64,000 nucleotides of DNA from Drosophila miranda (lineage: Eukaryota > Arthropoda > Insecta > Diptera > Drosophilidae): assembly GCF_003369915.1 (NCBI RefSeq), contig NW_022881603.1:186001-250000 (forward strand). The letters are read 5' to 3'. This document shows positions 1-10,354 of the stretch, piece by piece (positions within the stretch are counted from its first letter, which is position 1; every line of letters begins with the position of its first letter). The notes beneath the pieces are model-generated. The model searched no databases. It worked only from the letters and a program-made list of their open reading frames with translations, and was not told the origin of the DNA. The translations under genes were made by a program, and so were the position numbers.

Positions 1-830
1 GCCTTGAAATTTACGAAAAGAGCCGCCTATAAATCGCAAGATTTCAGCACTGCCCAGGGCTTTATCTAAAGCTCCATTCGGAACAGTATTCAAAGCATAA
101 AGCGTAACCAATTGATTGCTAATTGATATTGATGTGTCGATTATTTTATGATTATTCTTTATGATCGTTAAATTTTGATATACCAAAAGGCGAGCGAGAT
201 CGAACACCAAACTTGATTCAAATTTGTAGATCACTTTGAACAATCAAGCCACTCCCTGAGTACTTCTCAGGCCTTGTCTTACCTTGTCTTCAGTTGGATT
301 GTTATAATTTAATAACTACACGGGAGGGCAAATTAAGTCTGTAGTTCGGGTACCACAAAAACCACCTAAAGACGCTTTCTTTAATTGCCCCCAAAACGAA
401 GATTTGGTTTTTATTTTTCGAGAAACCTGTGGGGTAGCTTTCGGCTGCGGGTGTGGCTGTGACTGTGGCTCTGACTGTGGCTCTGACTGTGGCTCTGCCT
501 CCAGCTGCTGGCCAGCTCCATGGACAGACAGTCATTTGTGTGAAAATCATCGTAGCATGAAGCGTTGTCAAATACCGTTTGTTGCGGGGGTCGGTCCACT
601 CTCATGCTTTTGTTTCGGCCATTTCAAGGTCTGTACAGAAACCATCTGTTGGGTCAGACCTCCCTCCATTGACCAGAGCAGAGCTCTAACAATGCGGGTT
701 CTGGCCTCATGTTCATAGAAACGGCATTAGAAGCTACTCATACGCAGCGTGGGTTGGATAAGATTAACGAAAGCCCACATAGACATAGCTCATCCTCCCC
801 ATTCTCACTTGACTCTTCGCAGACAGCAGA
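1..830 (+). other. 5' flank of pain copy A
   Basis: Non-coding leader of pain, repeated upstream of copies B, C and D. A pyrimidine-rich tract ending in CTTCGCAG at 815-822, eight bases before the ATG, is a good 3' splice site, so a 5' UTR intron upstream of the start is plausible. A 12-bp tandem repeat (GACTGTGGCTCT) lies at about 452-498, with three units here and two in copies B, C and D. No other gene is seen in this stretch. Confidence 0.6.
452..498 (+). repeat. 12-bp GT/CT-rich tandem repeat
   Basis: Three near-perfect copies of GACTGTGGCTCT in the pain leader. The matching positions in the other units (about 28022, 47554 and 62568) carry one copy fewer, so the tract has changed length since amplification. 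Confidence 0.75.
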
Positions 831-2972
831 ATGAGCTCTAACAACTGCGGTTTCATCGATCCGCAGGGCCAGTTGAGCGCAGCCCTCGCTAATCGGGACA
901 TACGGGAATTCCACACTGCCCTGGACAGCGGTGCCCAGGCCAATCGCCAGGACGATCGAATGCCTCTCAGGTGGGCTCCTGCATTCAGCTGCTGCTCGAG
1001 TACGGAGCAGGTTTGGTGGATCAGGGCGAGTTCACGCCCCTCCACCATGTGCTGAAGAATAGAAAGATTGAGGCAGGAACTAAGCTGGAGCTGATCCGAC
1101 TTTTCCTGAAACAACCACAGTTGGACATTGACAGCTATCGGAACGGGCAGGTACGCCAGATGCTGAGGGATCAGTATCCGGAACTGCCGTTGCCGGAGCT
1201 GCGCGAGGCCGGAGCAGAGATCGACTGCGAGCGACTCCTCCGCACGCTGCGGGACGGAGACGAGAACCAGTTCGAGCAACAGTTCGCGGAGTACCACCAG
1301 AACGTCAGCGGAAACGCAGACAACCAATGCAATGCCAACCAGGAGGAGTATCAGTCCCTGCTGGCGGAGAGTATCAAGCGGGGCAAGCAGCGAGCCTTTG
1401 AGGCCATCCTCGAGACGGGCATCAACATTAATCCTTCAAAATTGAGCGACATCAGCCCCGTGGAGTTGGCCGTAATCTGGGGCAACCACAGGGCGCTAGA
1501 GAAGCTGTTGAAGCATCCGCAGCTGAGGCTGACATCGCATTCCAAGCTGCTGAACGCGGTTATCAGTCGCCTGGGTGAGCAGCCGCTGGACGACTTCTGT
1601 GACCACCAGCGCTGCTTCCGGCTGCTGCTCGAGAGCGATCGTGTGGACATCAATGAGGCGGACAAGGCTGGCCTGGTGCCACTCTCCTATGCGGTCAAGT
1701 ATCGCAACACAAAGGTGGCACAGGAGCTTCTACGGCAGGGAGCGTACATCGGGGCGAGAAGCGCGTTCGGAGATCTTCCCATACAGGAGATGGACCCGAA
1801 AGTGCTGGAGGAGCACTTCGATTCCTGCATCACCACCAACGGGGAGAAGCCCGGTGACAAGAGTTTCGAGATCATCATCAACTACAAGAATCTGATGAGA
1901 CGCCAGCGAGAGCCCGGGCAGTCGGACAAGCGGAGCATTGGCCATCCTCACCAATTGGAGGACGAGATGACTCCAATCGCATACATCGCCGATTCCAAGG
2001 AGCTGCGTTACCTGCTGCAGCACCCGCTTATCTCGAGTTTCCTCTTCCTCAAGTGGCACCGCCTCTCGGTGATCTTCTATCTGAACTTTCCACTTTACTC
2101 TCTCTTTACTGCCTCCATTATCACGCATACGCTCCTTAAGTTCCACGAAAGCGACCACACAGGCCTGACTGCCCTCTTCGGCCTGTTCTCTTGGATAGGG
2201 ATTGTGTATCTCATGATCCAAGAGGTCATACAGCTTGCCATGTCGCCGCTGCTGTACTTCAGGTCCATCACGAACCTGATGGAGGTGGATCTCATTGTCT
2301 TGTCGATCCTAACCTGCATGGAAGCCAGCTACGACAAGGAGACGCAGCGCATACTGGCCGTCTTCACCATTCTGCTGGTGTCCGTGGAGTTCTGCCTGCT
2401 GGTTGGCTCCCTGCCAGTACTCTCAATTTCGACGCACATGCTCATGCTGCGCGCCGTCTCCAGCAGCTTCATCAAGAGCTTTGCTCTCTACTCTATCTTT
2501 GTGCTTACGTTTAGTCTGTGCTTCTACATACTGTTTGGCAAGCCCCAGGTGGATTTCTCCTCTCCGAAGGACAGCACGCCAGAGCCAGCAAAGGAGGGAG
2601 AAGATGATGGTCACTTCAACACATTCTCCGTGCCCATCGAGGCGCTCATCAAGACGATTGTGATGCTCACGGGAGAATTTGATGCCGGTGACATAAAGTT
2701 TGACAGCGTCTACACTTACCTGATCTTCCTGCTCTTTGTGTTCTTCATGACCATTGTGCTGTTCAATCTCCTGAATGGTCTGGCTGTCAGCGATACTCAG
2801 GTGGGTTTATATTTCCTCTTCTTCCTCGGCTTTATCCAACTGTTTTCTCCCCTCTCTTTTCCCACAGGCCATCAAGGCCCAGGCGGAACTGTACGGCGCC
2901 ATTGTCCGCAACAATCAGCTGACCCGCTACGAGCAAGTTCTCACTGGCCGAGATGGACCCAGTTCCAGTTGA
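831..2972 (+). pseudogene. pain: painless-like TRPA channel, copy A (frameshifted, long open frame)
   Basis: Homologue of Drosophila Painless, a TRPA-family cation channel of nociceptors with N-terminal ankyrin repeats and six membrane spans. Translation starts MSSNNCGFIDPQ at 831. After about 45 codons the frame changes at about 970, where roughly 80 residues of the ankyrin region found in the fly protein are missing. The second frame is then open for about 610 codons. Ankyrin-type repeats (FTPLHHVL; LVPLSYAVKYRN) cover about 1030-1790. Membrane segments lie near 2065-2130, 2160-2225, 2280-2330, 2350-2420 and 2470-2535. A pore loop (MLTGEFDAG) is near 2665, and S6 is at 2710-2775. A 67-bp intron (2801-2867, GTGGGT...CCACAG) lies between DTQ and AIKAQAEL, phase 0. 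The frame ends at TGA 2970-2972 after GRDGPSSS, so the long cytoplasmic tail is missing. Two residues (SPN region) are also lost relative to the other copies. The shared frameshift makes a functional full channel unlikely. A short product starting at an internal methionine cannot be excluded. Confidence 0.8.
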
Positions 2973-4266
2973 ACAAAGGCAGTCGGTTCGCTCGAGGAAG
3001 ACCATGAGCTAGTCACCGGTTCAATCGTAATTTTCTTCATGCTTTTCTTGAGTTTCACGCCCTCGTGGCTTTTCACACACTTGGGACCCTACTAGGCAGA
3101 AAAGCGAAAGGAGAGAAAATCTTCACTGATGAATCGCCTGATCGGATCGGATGGGCTGTTATATACTCACAACACATACGCATTTGCGAATCGCTGGGCT
3201 GTGAACAAGCTTGAATTGGAAGAGTGTCGGCACTTCGGTGTGCCAAAGATACATATCTTACCCCTTGAATCAGCTCGTGTTGATTTTTCTGCCGTGCATT
3301 GCACTTTTGAGCTCAGGTCCTAAGCGAGAGTCACACACCACACAAATGCACATTATTATCATTATCATCATCATTATGATAATGACTGTGAGCGAACGAA
3401 TGCTGATGAAGCCTCATTGTCAATGTCGAAAGTTATGGGATTGGTTAGGGAAACCCAAGGTGGGATATGAAAAGTATTGCGTTCTGCTCTGGCATAGGAT
3501 CCCAGCTTTAATATTAAGGGGATTCCCCTTCCAAGCAACGATGCGACAATCAACGGACATTGATTAACAACTGTATGTACATATGCATCTACAGTGGGTA
3601 CACAGCAAGGCAGGCGCGATTAGATACAGGCCAGCGCCGAGCAGCGTAGACACCCAGTACCCTGCCACCCTCCGAGGGAAACAGAGAGCGATGAAGGGGG
3701 ATCTGTGTGTGCGTATCCATTGAATTAATATTTCATTCTAGAACGCAGTTGACTGCGTTAGTTGGGCACAGACACACATAGTACATATATGCTGGCAGCG
3801 TTCCCATTCAATCTACTCGACGGCTGATGCACGCCAGTAGCCCCCGCTGGAAACTTCCGCAGATTCTGGAACGCAGAGGATGCGGGCTAACGGCGACAGG
3901 GGAATACTACTAAGCAGAAAGAGAAGGCGAGTTCATATTATTGCCAATTTAATGCCAGAAAAATAAAGAGAGTGGAGTGGGCGATGCCAAAGGCAGAAGA
4001 AAGGCCGTAAACCAAAAGAAGGCCCGTCTCGCTCTCTCTCGTGGGAATTGACTTTGAATTTCGAATATTTCGGTATCTATTTTCATTGCGGCCAAAAACG
4101 GAGAGACGATTCCGTGTATTGCGATGCCAGCATCAACGAAAATAGATGCCCAAATGGAAGTGCAAACATCTCTGAGGGGAGGGGTGGAGTGTCGGGCGTG
4201 TGGCCGTGTGTCTTCTGTCAGTGTGTGATTGGATACTGCTTGCTGCTTTCTGCTCGATGGCTGCCC
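2973..4266. other. Spacer between pain A and membrane-protein gene A
   Basis: No gene recognised. It contains the degenerate 3' region of pain, a perfect inverted repeat at 3359-3385, and AT-rich stretches. Copies B and C keep the same sequence with small indels, among them a short insertion near 30680 and 50135. Confidence 0.5.
3359..3385. repeat. Perfect 10-bp inverted repeat (hairpin)
   Basis: TCATTATCAT at 3359-3368 and ATGATAATGA at 3376-3385 form a 10-bp stem with a 7-base loop, next to a CAT/ATT-rich tract. It is conserved in units B (about 30867-30895) and C (about 50327-50352). It could be a simple-sequence accident. Confidence 0.5.
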
Positions 4267-5246
4267 CTAGAGCACGAGGTGCAGGCGTATCTGGAACACC
4301 AGCTGCTCGACGGTCTTCTTCAGGAGCGCCGCCAGGGACAGGATGGACAGCAACTGGCGCTGGATGGTGCGCAGCTTGAACTTGCTGTTCCACAATCGGT
4401 GGCGCTTCGAGCCGACGGTTTCGTTGAAGCCCACGGTCTTCTCGACCAGCCAGAACACCGCGCAGCACAGCAGTTGCAGCACCAGCAGCACGACCTTGAC
4501 CACAGCGGTCTCCAAGACGAGGTGGTACAAGGCCACCATGCGCTGACGGTGCTCCGGCTGCATTGTGGAGAGCACGACTGCGCCGAGGGACTCCAGCGGG
4601 GAGACCCTGGGGGAAGGGCCGTCGGAGAGCTCCTCCCACTCCGAGTCCGACTCGGTGCACTCTATCGAGCTGAACTTGCTCTGGCTCTGACAGGTCTGGC
4701 TCTGACAGGAGCACGACTCCTTCTCTTGGTCCTCCTCGGTGGGCATCGAGTAGTCGCCCTCGTAGTCGCCCTCGTAGCGGCAGTCGGAGTACTCTTCGTG
4801 GGGGTCGTCGTAGTAGTCTCCGCGGCTGTCCGGAGAAGCGCCGCCTGTCCAGAGGGAGCTCAACACGGGCGGTGGTCCCATCGAAGCCATCTGTGGCACA
4901 GCATTGAATCTGCAGGGGAGCCGGGGGTAAGTTATGTCCTGGTGGGAAGGGGAGTCTGGGCTGCTGCCGCTCACCCATCTGAATCCCCCATCGGAGGGAA
5001 GGTGGGGGGGTGAGCGTGACCTATTGGACCCATTGGGCGGGACAGCAGAGGACTGGTGTGGATTTGGCCTAGGAAGGGCATCGCATTGAGTCCATTCTTG
5101 TCCGCGGAACCTTCGGGGGGGAGCTGCAGCCCCGGCTGCTGCTGCTGCTGCTGCTGCTGGTCGGTAAAGACGAAGGATCCCATGGATCCGAAAATACCCC
5201 GCGAGCGGGTGAATGGGGAACGTGGATTGTTAATAGTTGGATTCAT
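4267..5246 (-). CDS. Two-exon polyQ membrane protein, copy A (internal in-frame deletion)
   Basis: Exon 1 runs 5246-4975 (starts MNPTINNPRSPF, includes an eight-glutamine run). A 65-bp intron at 4974-4910 has GTGAGC and CCCTGCAG ends. Exon 2 runs 4909-4267. The predicted product is about 304 residues: a Pro/Gln-rich N-terminus, an acidic Tyr/Asp/Glu/Ser-rich middle with paired CQSQ motifs, a hydrophobic segment (VVLLVLQLLCCAVFWLV), and a basic C-terminus. Compared with copies B and C it lacks about 32 codons between RQLL and ILSLAALL, removing most of a second hydrophobic segment while keeping frame. This is the only copy in the window with both exons open. The family was not recognised. It points towards pain, tail to tail. 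Splice sites are by eye and conserved in the other copies. It may be a real membrane gene or a decaying copy. Confidence 0.6.
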
Positions 5247-6309
5247 CTTATTCCAGCACCTGTGAGGAAATATTCGTTCATGGGTTTTGTTTTGTATTTG
5301 TATTTTTATTTACTTTATGTTCCCTGTGCTTTCGATATTTGCTGCCGTTCTCTGTGTTGTGCCGCTCTCTCCAGATATTCGTACTGAATGATTTCCAGAG
5401 CCAGTTCTGAACGGCTCCAAGTGATAGTTCAGGGCCCACTTCGATGTTGTGTTTCGAATCACAGGTCAGGTGACGTACTTTCCCTGGGCAGAGTTGCGAC
5501 TTGCAATAGTTGCTCGGCTTTGTTGGTTTGGGATAGGACTTGCGATAAATACCATGCCACCATACTCCTTGGAGTGGCCGAAATGTTGGCTACCATTCTG
5601 GGATTAAGGAGTTAAGGGTTAAGGGTTAAGGAGAGTGTGGGAGGGGGGGGGGGGGTATATTTTTGCTTGGCTTTACATCTTCCTTAAGCTGCTGTTTTGT
5701 GTCACAGCCAACCTGTCATTTGTACATTGAATTGCTGCTCGAGAGGTCTCTTTGGAGTCCTCTGTTCCCCGTGTACAAATTTACATAAAATCACAGGAAG
5801 CACTTAGGATTAATAGGGGGCACTCATCCCCCTCTACCCCTCTCCCCCTTTTGGTGGTGTCATGGGTTAAGCATTTGCTGTGTTCGGCATTCAATTTGTG
5901 GCTTGATTTCTTACCTTTTATGATGCGCTATACGGCTGTAATCCATGTAGGACATGCACTTTGTTTATCCATTCAAAGGCGCTAATTAGGGTAGTCCTGT
6001 AATCCAAAAGGGCATCCAGTATATCCAGAGCGAAGGTTAATCCATTCGATGGAGCGCTCAAGCAGACCAGCCAGGCGGTTGACCAGAAGCTTAACGAGGC
6101 TTAAAATTTCCAAGAGGCCGCCAGCCGGCAAGTGTCATTGCAGTCCCTCCAGTCGACTCCACTCCAGTCCAGTTTTTTCCCAAACTGTGCGACGTGAATA
6201 ACTTTAATCATTTCTTGGCCCAAAGCGCCCACACAATATAAATAACCCTCCCTTTTTTGTCAATAAGTTTATTTTCAGTCGTTACATTTACGAATAACAG
6301 GCGAGTTTT
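5247..6309. other. Upstream region of membrane-protein gene A
   Basis: Likely promoter side of the minus-strand gene and 3' side of the zinc-finger gene. It contains GGGTTAA-type short repeats at about 5605-5630 and a 13-base G run at 5643-5655. Unit B has lost about 350 bp of it (junction near 32905), and unit C keeps it with a shorter G run. No gene recognised. Confidence 0.5.
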
Positions 6310-6463
6310 TCTACTCAAATCAAATATTAAAATTAAAAAACGAAACAGTTATTGGTTGATGTCCTTCAGCTTCTCTGGATCAGTCTACTCAAGCCAAATC
6401 AAATATTAAAATTAAAAAACGAAACAGATATTGGTTGATGTCCTTCAGCTTCTCTGCATCCGT
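6310..6463 (-). repeat. 74-bp direct duplication at the 3' end of the zinc-finger gene
   Basis: The segment from TCTACTCAA through TGATGTCCTTCAGCTTCTCTG occurs twice, starting at 6310 and 6384. It carries the terminal codons KDIN and the stop region of the zinc-finger gene. The same duplication is in units B (33556 and 33630) and C (about 53330 and 53405), so it predates amplification. Confidence 0.8.
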
Positions 6464-6693
6464 CTTGGCGGCCCACAAGCGGCACCCAATTTTTTTATAG
6501 TCATCGCTGCACATGACTATCGCCCTCAAATACTCGGCCGGCACCCCAGTTTCCTCTGATAGTCTTAACATGGTCACTTTTTTTTTCCTTAAAAACGGCA
6601 GCAATTTTTTGCATTGTCTTCGTATTCCTTGAAACCATACCTCTTATTGCTGTGTAATGTTGGTTCATTACGTGGTTTCCCAAGAAGCTCAAC
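6389..6693 (-). pseudogene. Zinc-finger gene, copy A, 3' fragment
   Basis: Matches the last exon of the zinc-finger gene that is best preserved in unit B (33674-34823). The fragment begins where the BEL/Pao LTR cuts the coding sequence, just after the second cysteine of the finger. A one-base insertion near 6610 shifts the frame, and the normal stop TAA has become TAT, adding a short tail that ends at 6389. Confidence 0.75.
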
Positions 6694-7065
6694 TGTTCGG
6701 AGCAGAGCCCAGCCGATTAGCTGCTTGCCAAATAGCACCTTATTCTTGGGCCTCAGCCGCTTATTTTGTTTGTTACTTATGTCTATGTCACTCATTTGTT
6801 TGTTAAAGCTTTGCGCGTGCTTGCCCTGCTAAACGCTCTCTGCCAGCTCGCTCTTCGCTATCTCCGCTTTGCGTCTGCCTACCGACGTCAGCCGAGCGAA
6901 GCTGCGCTTAGCGATCGGAGCGGCAATGTAAAGGGCAGGCAAGCCACATTTGCAATTTGGATGTCACGCATTAAAGAACAAATCGTAATTTTATTTCTGC
7001 GCAGAGTTTTATTTAATTCGAAATAATTAGTCGGCCGATTGGGGATAAAAAACATTATCTCCACA
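6694..7065 (+). repeat. BEL/Pao LTR 1
   Basis: 372 bp, TG...CA ends, nearly identical to the LTRs at 13028 and 16064/26264. It is followed after a few bases by the primer binding site. Confidence 0.9.
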
Positions 7066-7072
7066 TAAAATT

Positions 7073-7090
7073 TGGTGACCCCGACGTGAT
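7073..7090 (+). other. Primer binding site, tRNA-Trp type
   Basis: TGGTGACCCCGACGTGAT is complementary to the 3' end of Drosophila tRNA-Trp including CCA, as I recall that tRNA. It sits 7 bp inside the 5' LTR, as expected for reverse-transcription priming. Confidence 0.7.
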
Positions 7091-7428
7091 CTCTGAGTTG
7101 CAGTGTCAATTAATAATCATTCGCGATCGACATTCGTTAGCCCTAGCAAATTTTCGGCGGTTAAGCACAATTCGGTGCTAAAACACACTTACATACACCT
7201 ACATACACGCATTGCTGGCTATTAATTTCTCTGTCGCGTCAATTCGGTCAGTGCAGTGCGGTAGGCAGTGCAGCGAACTCACTAATACACACAAGCGGAG
7301 TACAAAGCGGAATCGGACAGCTCGCACAGCTAAAGGCATTAGCTGTAATCCCTTTGCTTTCGGTTCCCACGTTTATACGTATACAGGGTGTCTTTTTCGG
7401 TCGTGCTGAGTGACTCTTTTACCTCAAC

Positions 7429-8298
7429 ATGGCAGCACCTGAGCCTACCAATGTCGCGAACGCAGCAATGCCGAGTGATGTAGATTTCTACAAGCACAAG
7501 GCCGAGTCCATCGCGCGCCAACTAAAGGCCATGGATCGCTTTCTCACCAAGGATGAGCTTGCCGAGTTAGATGAGGCAGAACTTCAAGCTCGCTTAGAGC
7601 AAATCGAGCGAATGAATGCGGATTTCAATGCCGCTCAAACGAGCCTTGAAAGGCTGGATTTCCTGCAGTTAGCCCATGATGCCCGGTTAGACTTTTCGAA
7701 TGTTTATGTCAAGGTAAGGTCCAGGCTGTCGCGGGAGTTGATGGCTGCTCGCACGGTAAATGTTGCCAATTCAACGGCTCGGCATACTCTCGAGGGGAAT
7801 TCGTCGTTGTTCGCCTATAATAGTATAGGCCGTTCTCGAATGCCCGAGTTGCAGCTTCCGAGATTCGGTGGGAACTACATGGATTGGCCAGAATTCCACT
7901 CGATGTTCTCGACAATGGTGCACAAGGACCATCGTATACCAATCATCGAAAAATTCCAATATCTTCGTGGATGTCTAGATGGTGCTGCGCTGGATACGAT
8001 TCGTTCCTTGGAACTTTCTGAGGAGAATTACGACAAGGCGTTGAATTTACTAATGTTGCGATTCGATAATAAACTGTTACATTTTCAGGCACCCGTCAAG
8101 GCTATTTTCGGGCTGAAAGGGGTGGAGAAGGGCTCGGCTATCGGCTTGCGCGCGCTCAGCGATAAAATCAATTCGCACTTGCGTGCACTTCAGACCTTGG
8201 CGACCCCGCAGGAGATTTCCGCAGGAGAAGCGCCATTTATGTCTAAACTGCCTCAACAAAGGCCATTCATTGCAACGCTGCAAGTCAGGGGCATGTAG
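7429..8298 (+). pseudogene. BEL/Pao Gag, element 1 (internal deletion)
   Basis: Starts MAAPEPTNVANAAMPSD. The N-terminal capsid-like part has the BEL/Pao signature LPRFGGNYMDWPEFHSMF. At about 8213-8225 some 330 bp present in element 2 (14525-14855) are missing, removing the first zinc knuckle, and the frame closes at 8298. The remaining zinc-knuckle sequence (NCQAKHHTLLH) continues in another frame at about 8240-8340. Not functional as it stands. Confidence 0.85.
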
Positions 8299-8466
8299 AA
8301 ATTGCCAAGCCAAGCATCACACACTGCTCCACATGCAGTCGGGCGCTGACGCTGAGTTGCCGTCGCCGAGCACGGAATCGACCCAGCATGATCTTGCAAG
8401 TGCCCTTGTAGCAAGCAAATATACTAGCTTTCCCCCTCGAGTCAAAAATCTCTGCCTAGCCAAAAC

Positions 8467-9045
8467 GTGCTGCTAGCTACCGCAATCGTATATGTCAGGG
8501 GCCGTTTTGGATCGCTTATTCCATGTCGTGCCATTTTAGATTCCGCTTCTCAGGTTAACTTTATAACATCGAGACTCGCCAATCAGCTGCAGTTAGATCC
8601 TCACCCGTCTCACGTTCAAATCGCCGGTATTGGAGAGTCAATTCTACCAACCAGCAAGGCTGTAGACATCGTCCTGCAATCTCAAGACGAAAGCTATCAC
8701 GGTTTCCTCTCTGCAATTATCACTGCCTCAATCACAGGAAGGCAGCCTAACTTCGGCCTAGACGCAAAGGATTGGCCAATGCCAAATAATCTAAAACTGG
8801 CTGATCCTAATTTCGCCAAGCCCCAGCGTGTCGATCTGTTGATAGGTGCTGGTTTGTTCTTCGAATTAATGTGCGTTGGACAGATTCGACTGTCAGACCA
8901 ATTGCCAACATTGCAGAAGACGGAACTTAGCTGGATAGTGTCAGGAAGTATTAAAAACTCTGAGAAAGCCCGTGCGGCGCCGTTGAAGCCGTTGAAGATC
9001 CCCCTGTCATCTCCGCTTGCGAGACTAATTTGTGCGATATTGTAA
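8467..9045 (+). pseudogene. BEL/Pao protease region, element 1
   Basis: Aspartic protease domain of the BEL polyprotein. The active-site equivalent is ILDSASQVNFI, followed by the conserved LLIGAGLFFELM and LSWIVSG segments. The frame runs on to 9045, but the pol reading continues in the overlapping frame from 9030, so a frameshift lies near 8960-9030. It belongs to the same polyprotein as the flanking gag and reverse transcriptase fragments. Confidence 0.8.
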
Positions 9046-9476
9046 GGCGGTTTTGGGAAGTCGATGGAGATTATTCGCCCTCATCAATTTCGGAGGAAGA
9101 TGTTCATTGCGAACAGCATTTCGTCACAAACTGCATTCGCCTAGATACCGGAGCTTACTCCGTGCGTTTGCCAACCAAATTCAGTCTAGAGGAATTAGGA
9201 GAATCGTATCAGCAGGCGCTACGTAGATTTCTCAATTTGGAGAGGAAGCTAGCAAAAAATGCACAGCTTAAGGCAAAATATATGGAGTTTCTCCAGGAGT
9301 ATCGTGAATTAGGACACATGTCGCCAGCTTCGCGGCAGTCAGACCTCCCGCTGTACTTCTTGCCTCACCATTGCGTCCACAAGCAGGATAGTACAACCAC
9401 CAAATTACGCGTAGTGTTCGATGGATCTGCCAAAACAGCGTCTGGAGTATCACTGAATGATGCGCTAATGGCTTGA
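9030..9476 (+). pseudogene. BEL/Pao reverse transcriptase, N-terminal part, element 1
   Basis: Contains the BEL pol linker (RRFWEVDGDYSP) and the start of the RT fingers (STTTKLRVVFDGSAKT...SLNDALM). The frame closes at 9476, shortly before an ISY repeat that splits the RT. The palm continues at 10355. Confidence 0.8.
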
Positions 9477-9523
9477 CCCACCATCCAACCTAAAATTCTG
9501 ATAACTCTGCTTCGTTTCCGCTT

Positions 9524-10342
9524 TTTATACCCGATACTCAAAATCAGTATTGGGGTATATTAGATTTGTGGTGAAAATGGATGTGTGTAACGTCCAGAAG
9601 GAATCGTTTCCGACCCCATAAAGTATATATATTCTTGATCAGCATCAATAGCCGAGTCGATTGAGCCATGTCTGTCTGTCCGTCTGTCCGTCCGTCCGTC
9701 TGGCCGTCTGTCCGTCTGTCCGTCCGTCCGTCTGTCCGTCTGTCCGTCCCCTTCAGCGCCTACTGCTCAAAGACTATAAGAGCTAGAGCAACGATGTTTT
9801 GTATCCAGACTTCTGTGATATGTCACTGCTACAAGTATATTTCAAAATTTCGCCACACCCCCTTCCGCCCCCGCAAAGGACGAAAATCTGCGGATATTCA
9901 CAAATCTCAAAGACTATTAACGCTAGAGTAACCAAATTTGGTATCCGCACTCCTGTTAGATCTCACTATAAAACGTATTTCTCAAAATTTCGCCCCACCC
10001 TTTTCCGCCTACACAAAGGACGAAAATCTGTTGCATGCACAATATTGCAGATTCGAGAAAACTAAAAACGCAGAATCATAGATAACGACCACATCTATCT
10101 GATTGCTGAATCTGGATCAGATCAGATCATTTTTATAGCAAAAAAAAACAAATCAATTTGCAGTGGCTACGCAGCCCCTGACGTCATGCTCAGACTGATT
10201 TTCTGTCTCTCTCGCACGCACTCTTTGTCGTGTCGTTTAATATTAGCGGCGTCTGCCGGAGGAGAGCCATACTGACTTAGTATCAGGTATAACTGTAGAG
10301 TTGCGGTGTCCGTAGCAACTCACAACGTTCCCCCTCGTTTTA
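9524..10342 (-). mobile_element. ISY/DINE-1-type Helitron-like repeat inserted in BEL pol
   Basis: Reverse orientation relative to the copies at 44605 and 59647. It begins TTTTATACCCGATACTC and ends CAACGTTCCCCCTCG. It includes the family's GTCTGTCCGTCC microsatellite (about 9668-9750) and the inner block GACGTCATGCTCAGACTG. It separates the two halves of RT. No target duplication is evident, as expected of Helitron or Helentron insertions. It keeps a 40-bp segment (CGACACGACAAAGAGTGC on the reverse strand) that most other copies here have lost. A non-autonomous ISY-like family member is the best call. Confidence 0.8.
9668..9750 (+). repeat. GTCTGTCC/GTCCGTCC microsatellite inside ISY
   Basis: Runs of GTCTGTCC and GTCCGTCC. 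Its reverse complement (GACGGACG...) sits at the same place in every full ISY copy of the window, so it is part of the element. Confidence 0.85.
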
Positions 10343-10354
10343 TTTAAAGTCGCC

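Larger units (their letters stand above)
1..6693 (+). repeat. Tandem array unit A (partial)
   Basis: First visible copy of the roughly 15-kb unit. Its left edge matches 47104 in unit C and about 62136 in unit D, so the window opens inside the unit. It holds a pain copy, the two-exon membrane-protein gene and the 3' end of the zinc-finger gene. It stops at 6693, where a BEL/Pao LTR interrupts the zinc-finger coding region. The rest of the unit, corresponding to 53699-57261 of unit C, is absent from the window. Confidence 0.9.

Noticed and set aside
971..3007. Single continuous 678-codon pain frame starting at 971
   Set aside because: It begins at a GTG with no ATG upstream in frame and reads through the intron at 2801-2867. 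The real structure is two exons plus a frameshift.
4048..5013. 321-codon plus-strand open frame across the membrane-protein gene (also 31557-32669 and 50945-51712)
   Set aside because: It is antisense to the minus-strand gene, which has conserved splice sites and coherent hydrophobic segments. The plus frame is low-complexity His/Gln/Leu shadow coding and spans the other gene's intron.
5605..5630. GGGTTAA-type repeats, considered as telomere-like sequence
   Set aside because: Only a few units. Drosophila telomeres use retrotransposons, not short G-rich repeats.
7339..7521. Minus-strand 60-codon frame near the BEL gag start (also 13671-13856)
   Set aside because: Antisense of the BEL leader, repeated only because the element is present twice.
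9668..9931. Ser/Val/Arg/Pro repeat frame
   Set aside because: Translation of the ISY microsatellite, also seen reversed at 27454-27714 and 45226-45456.
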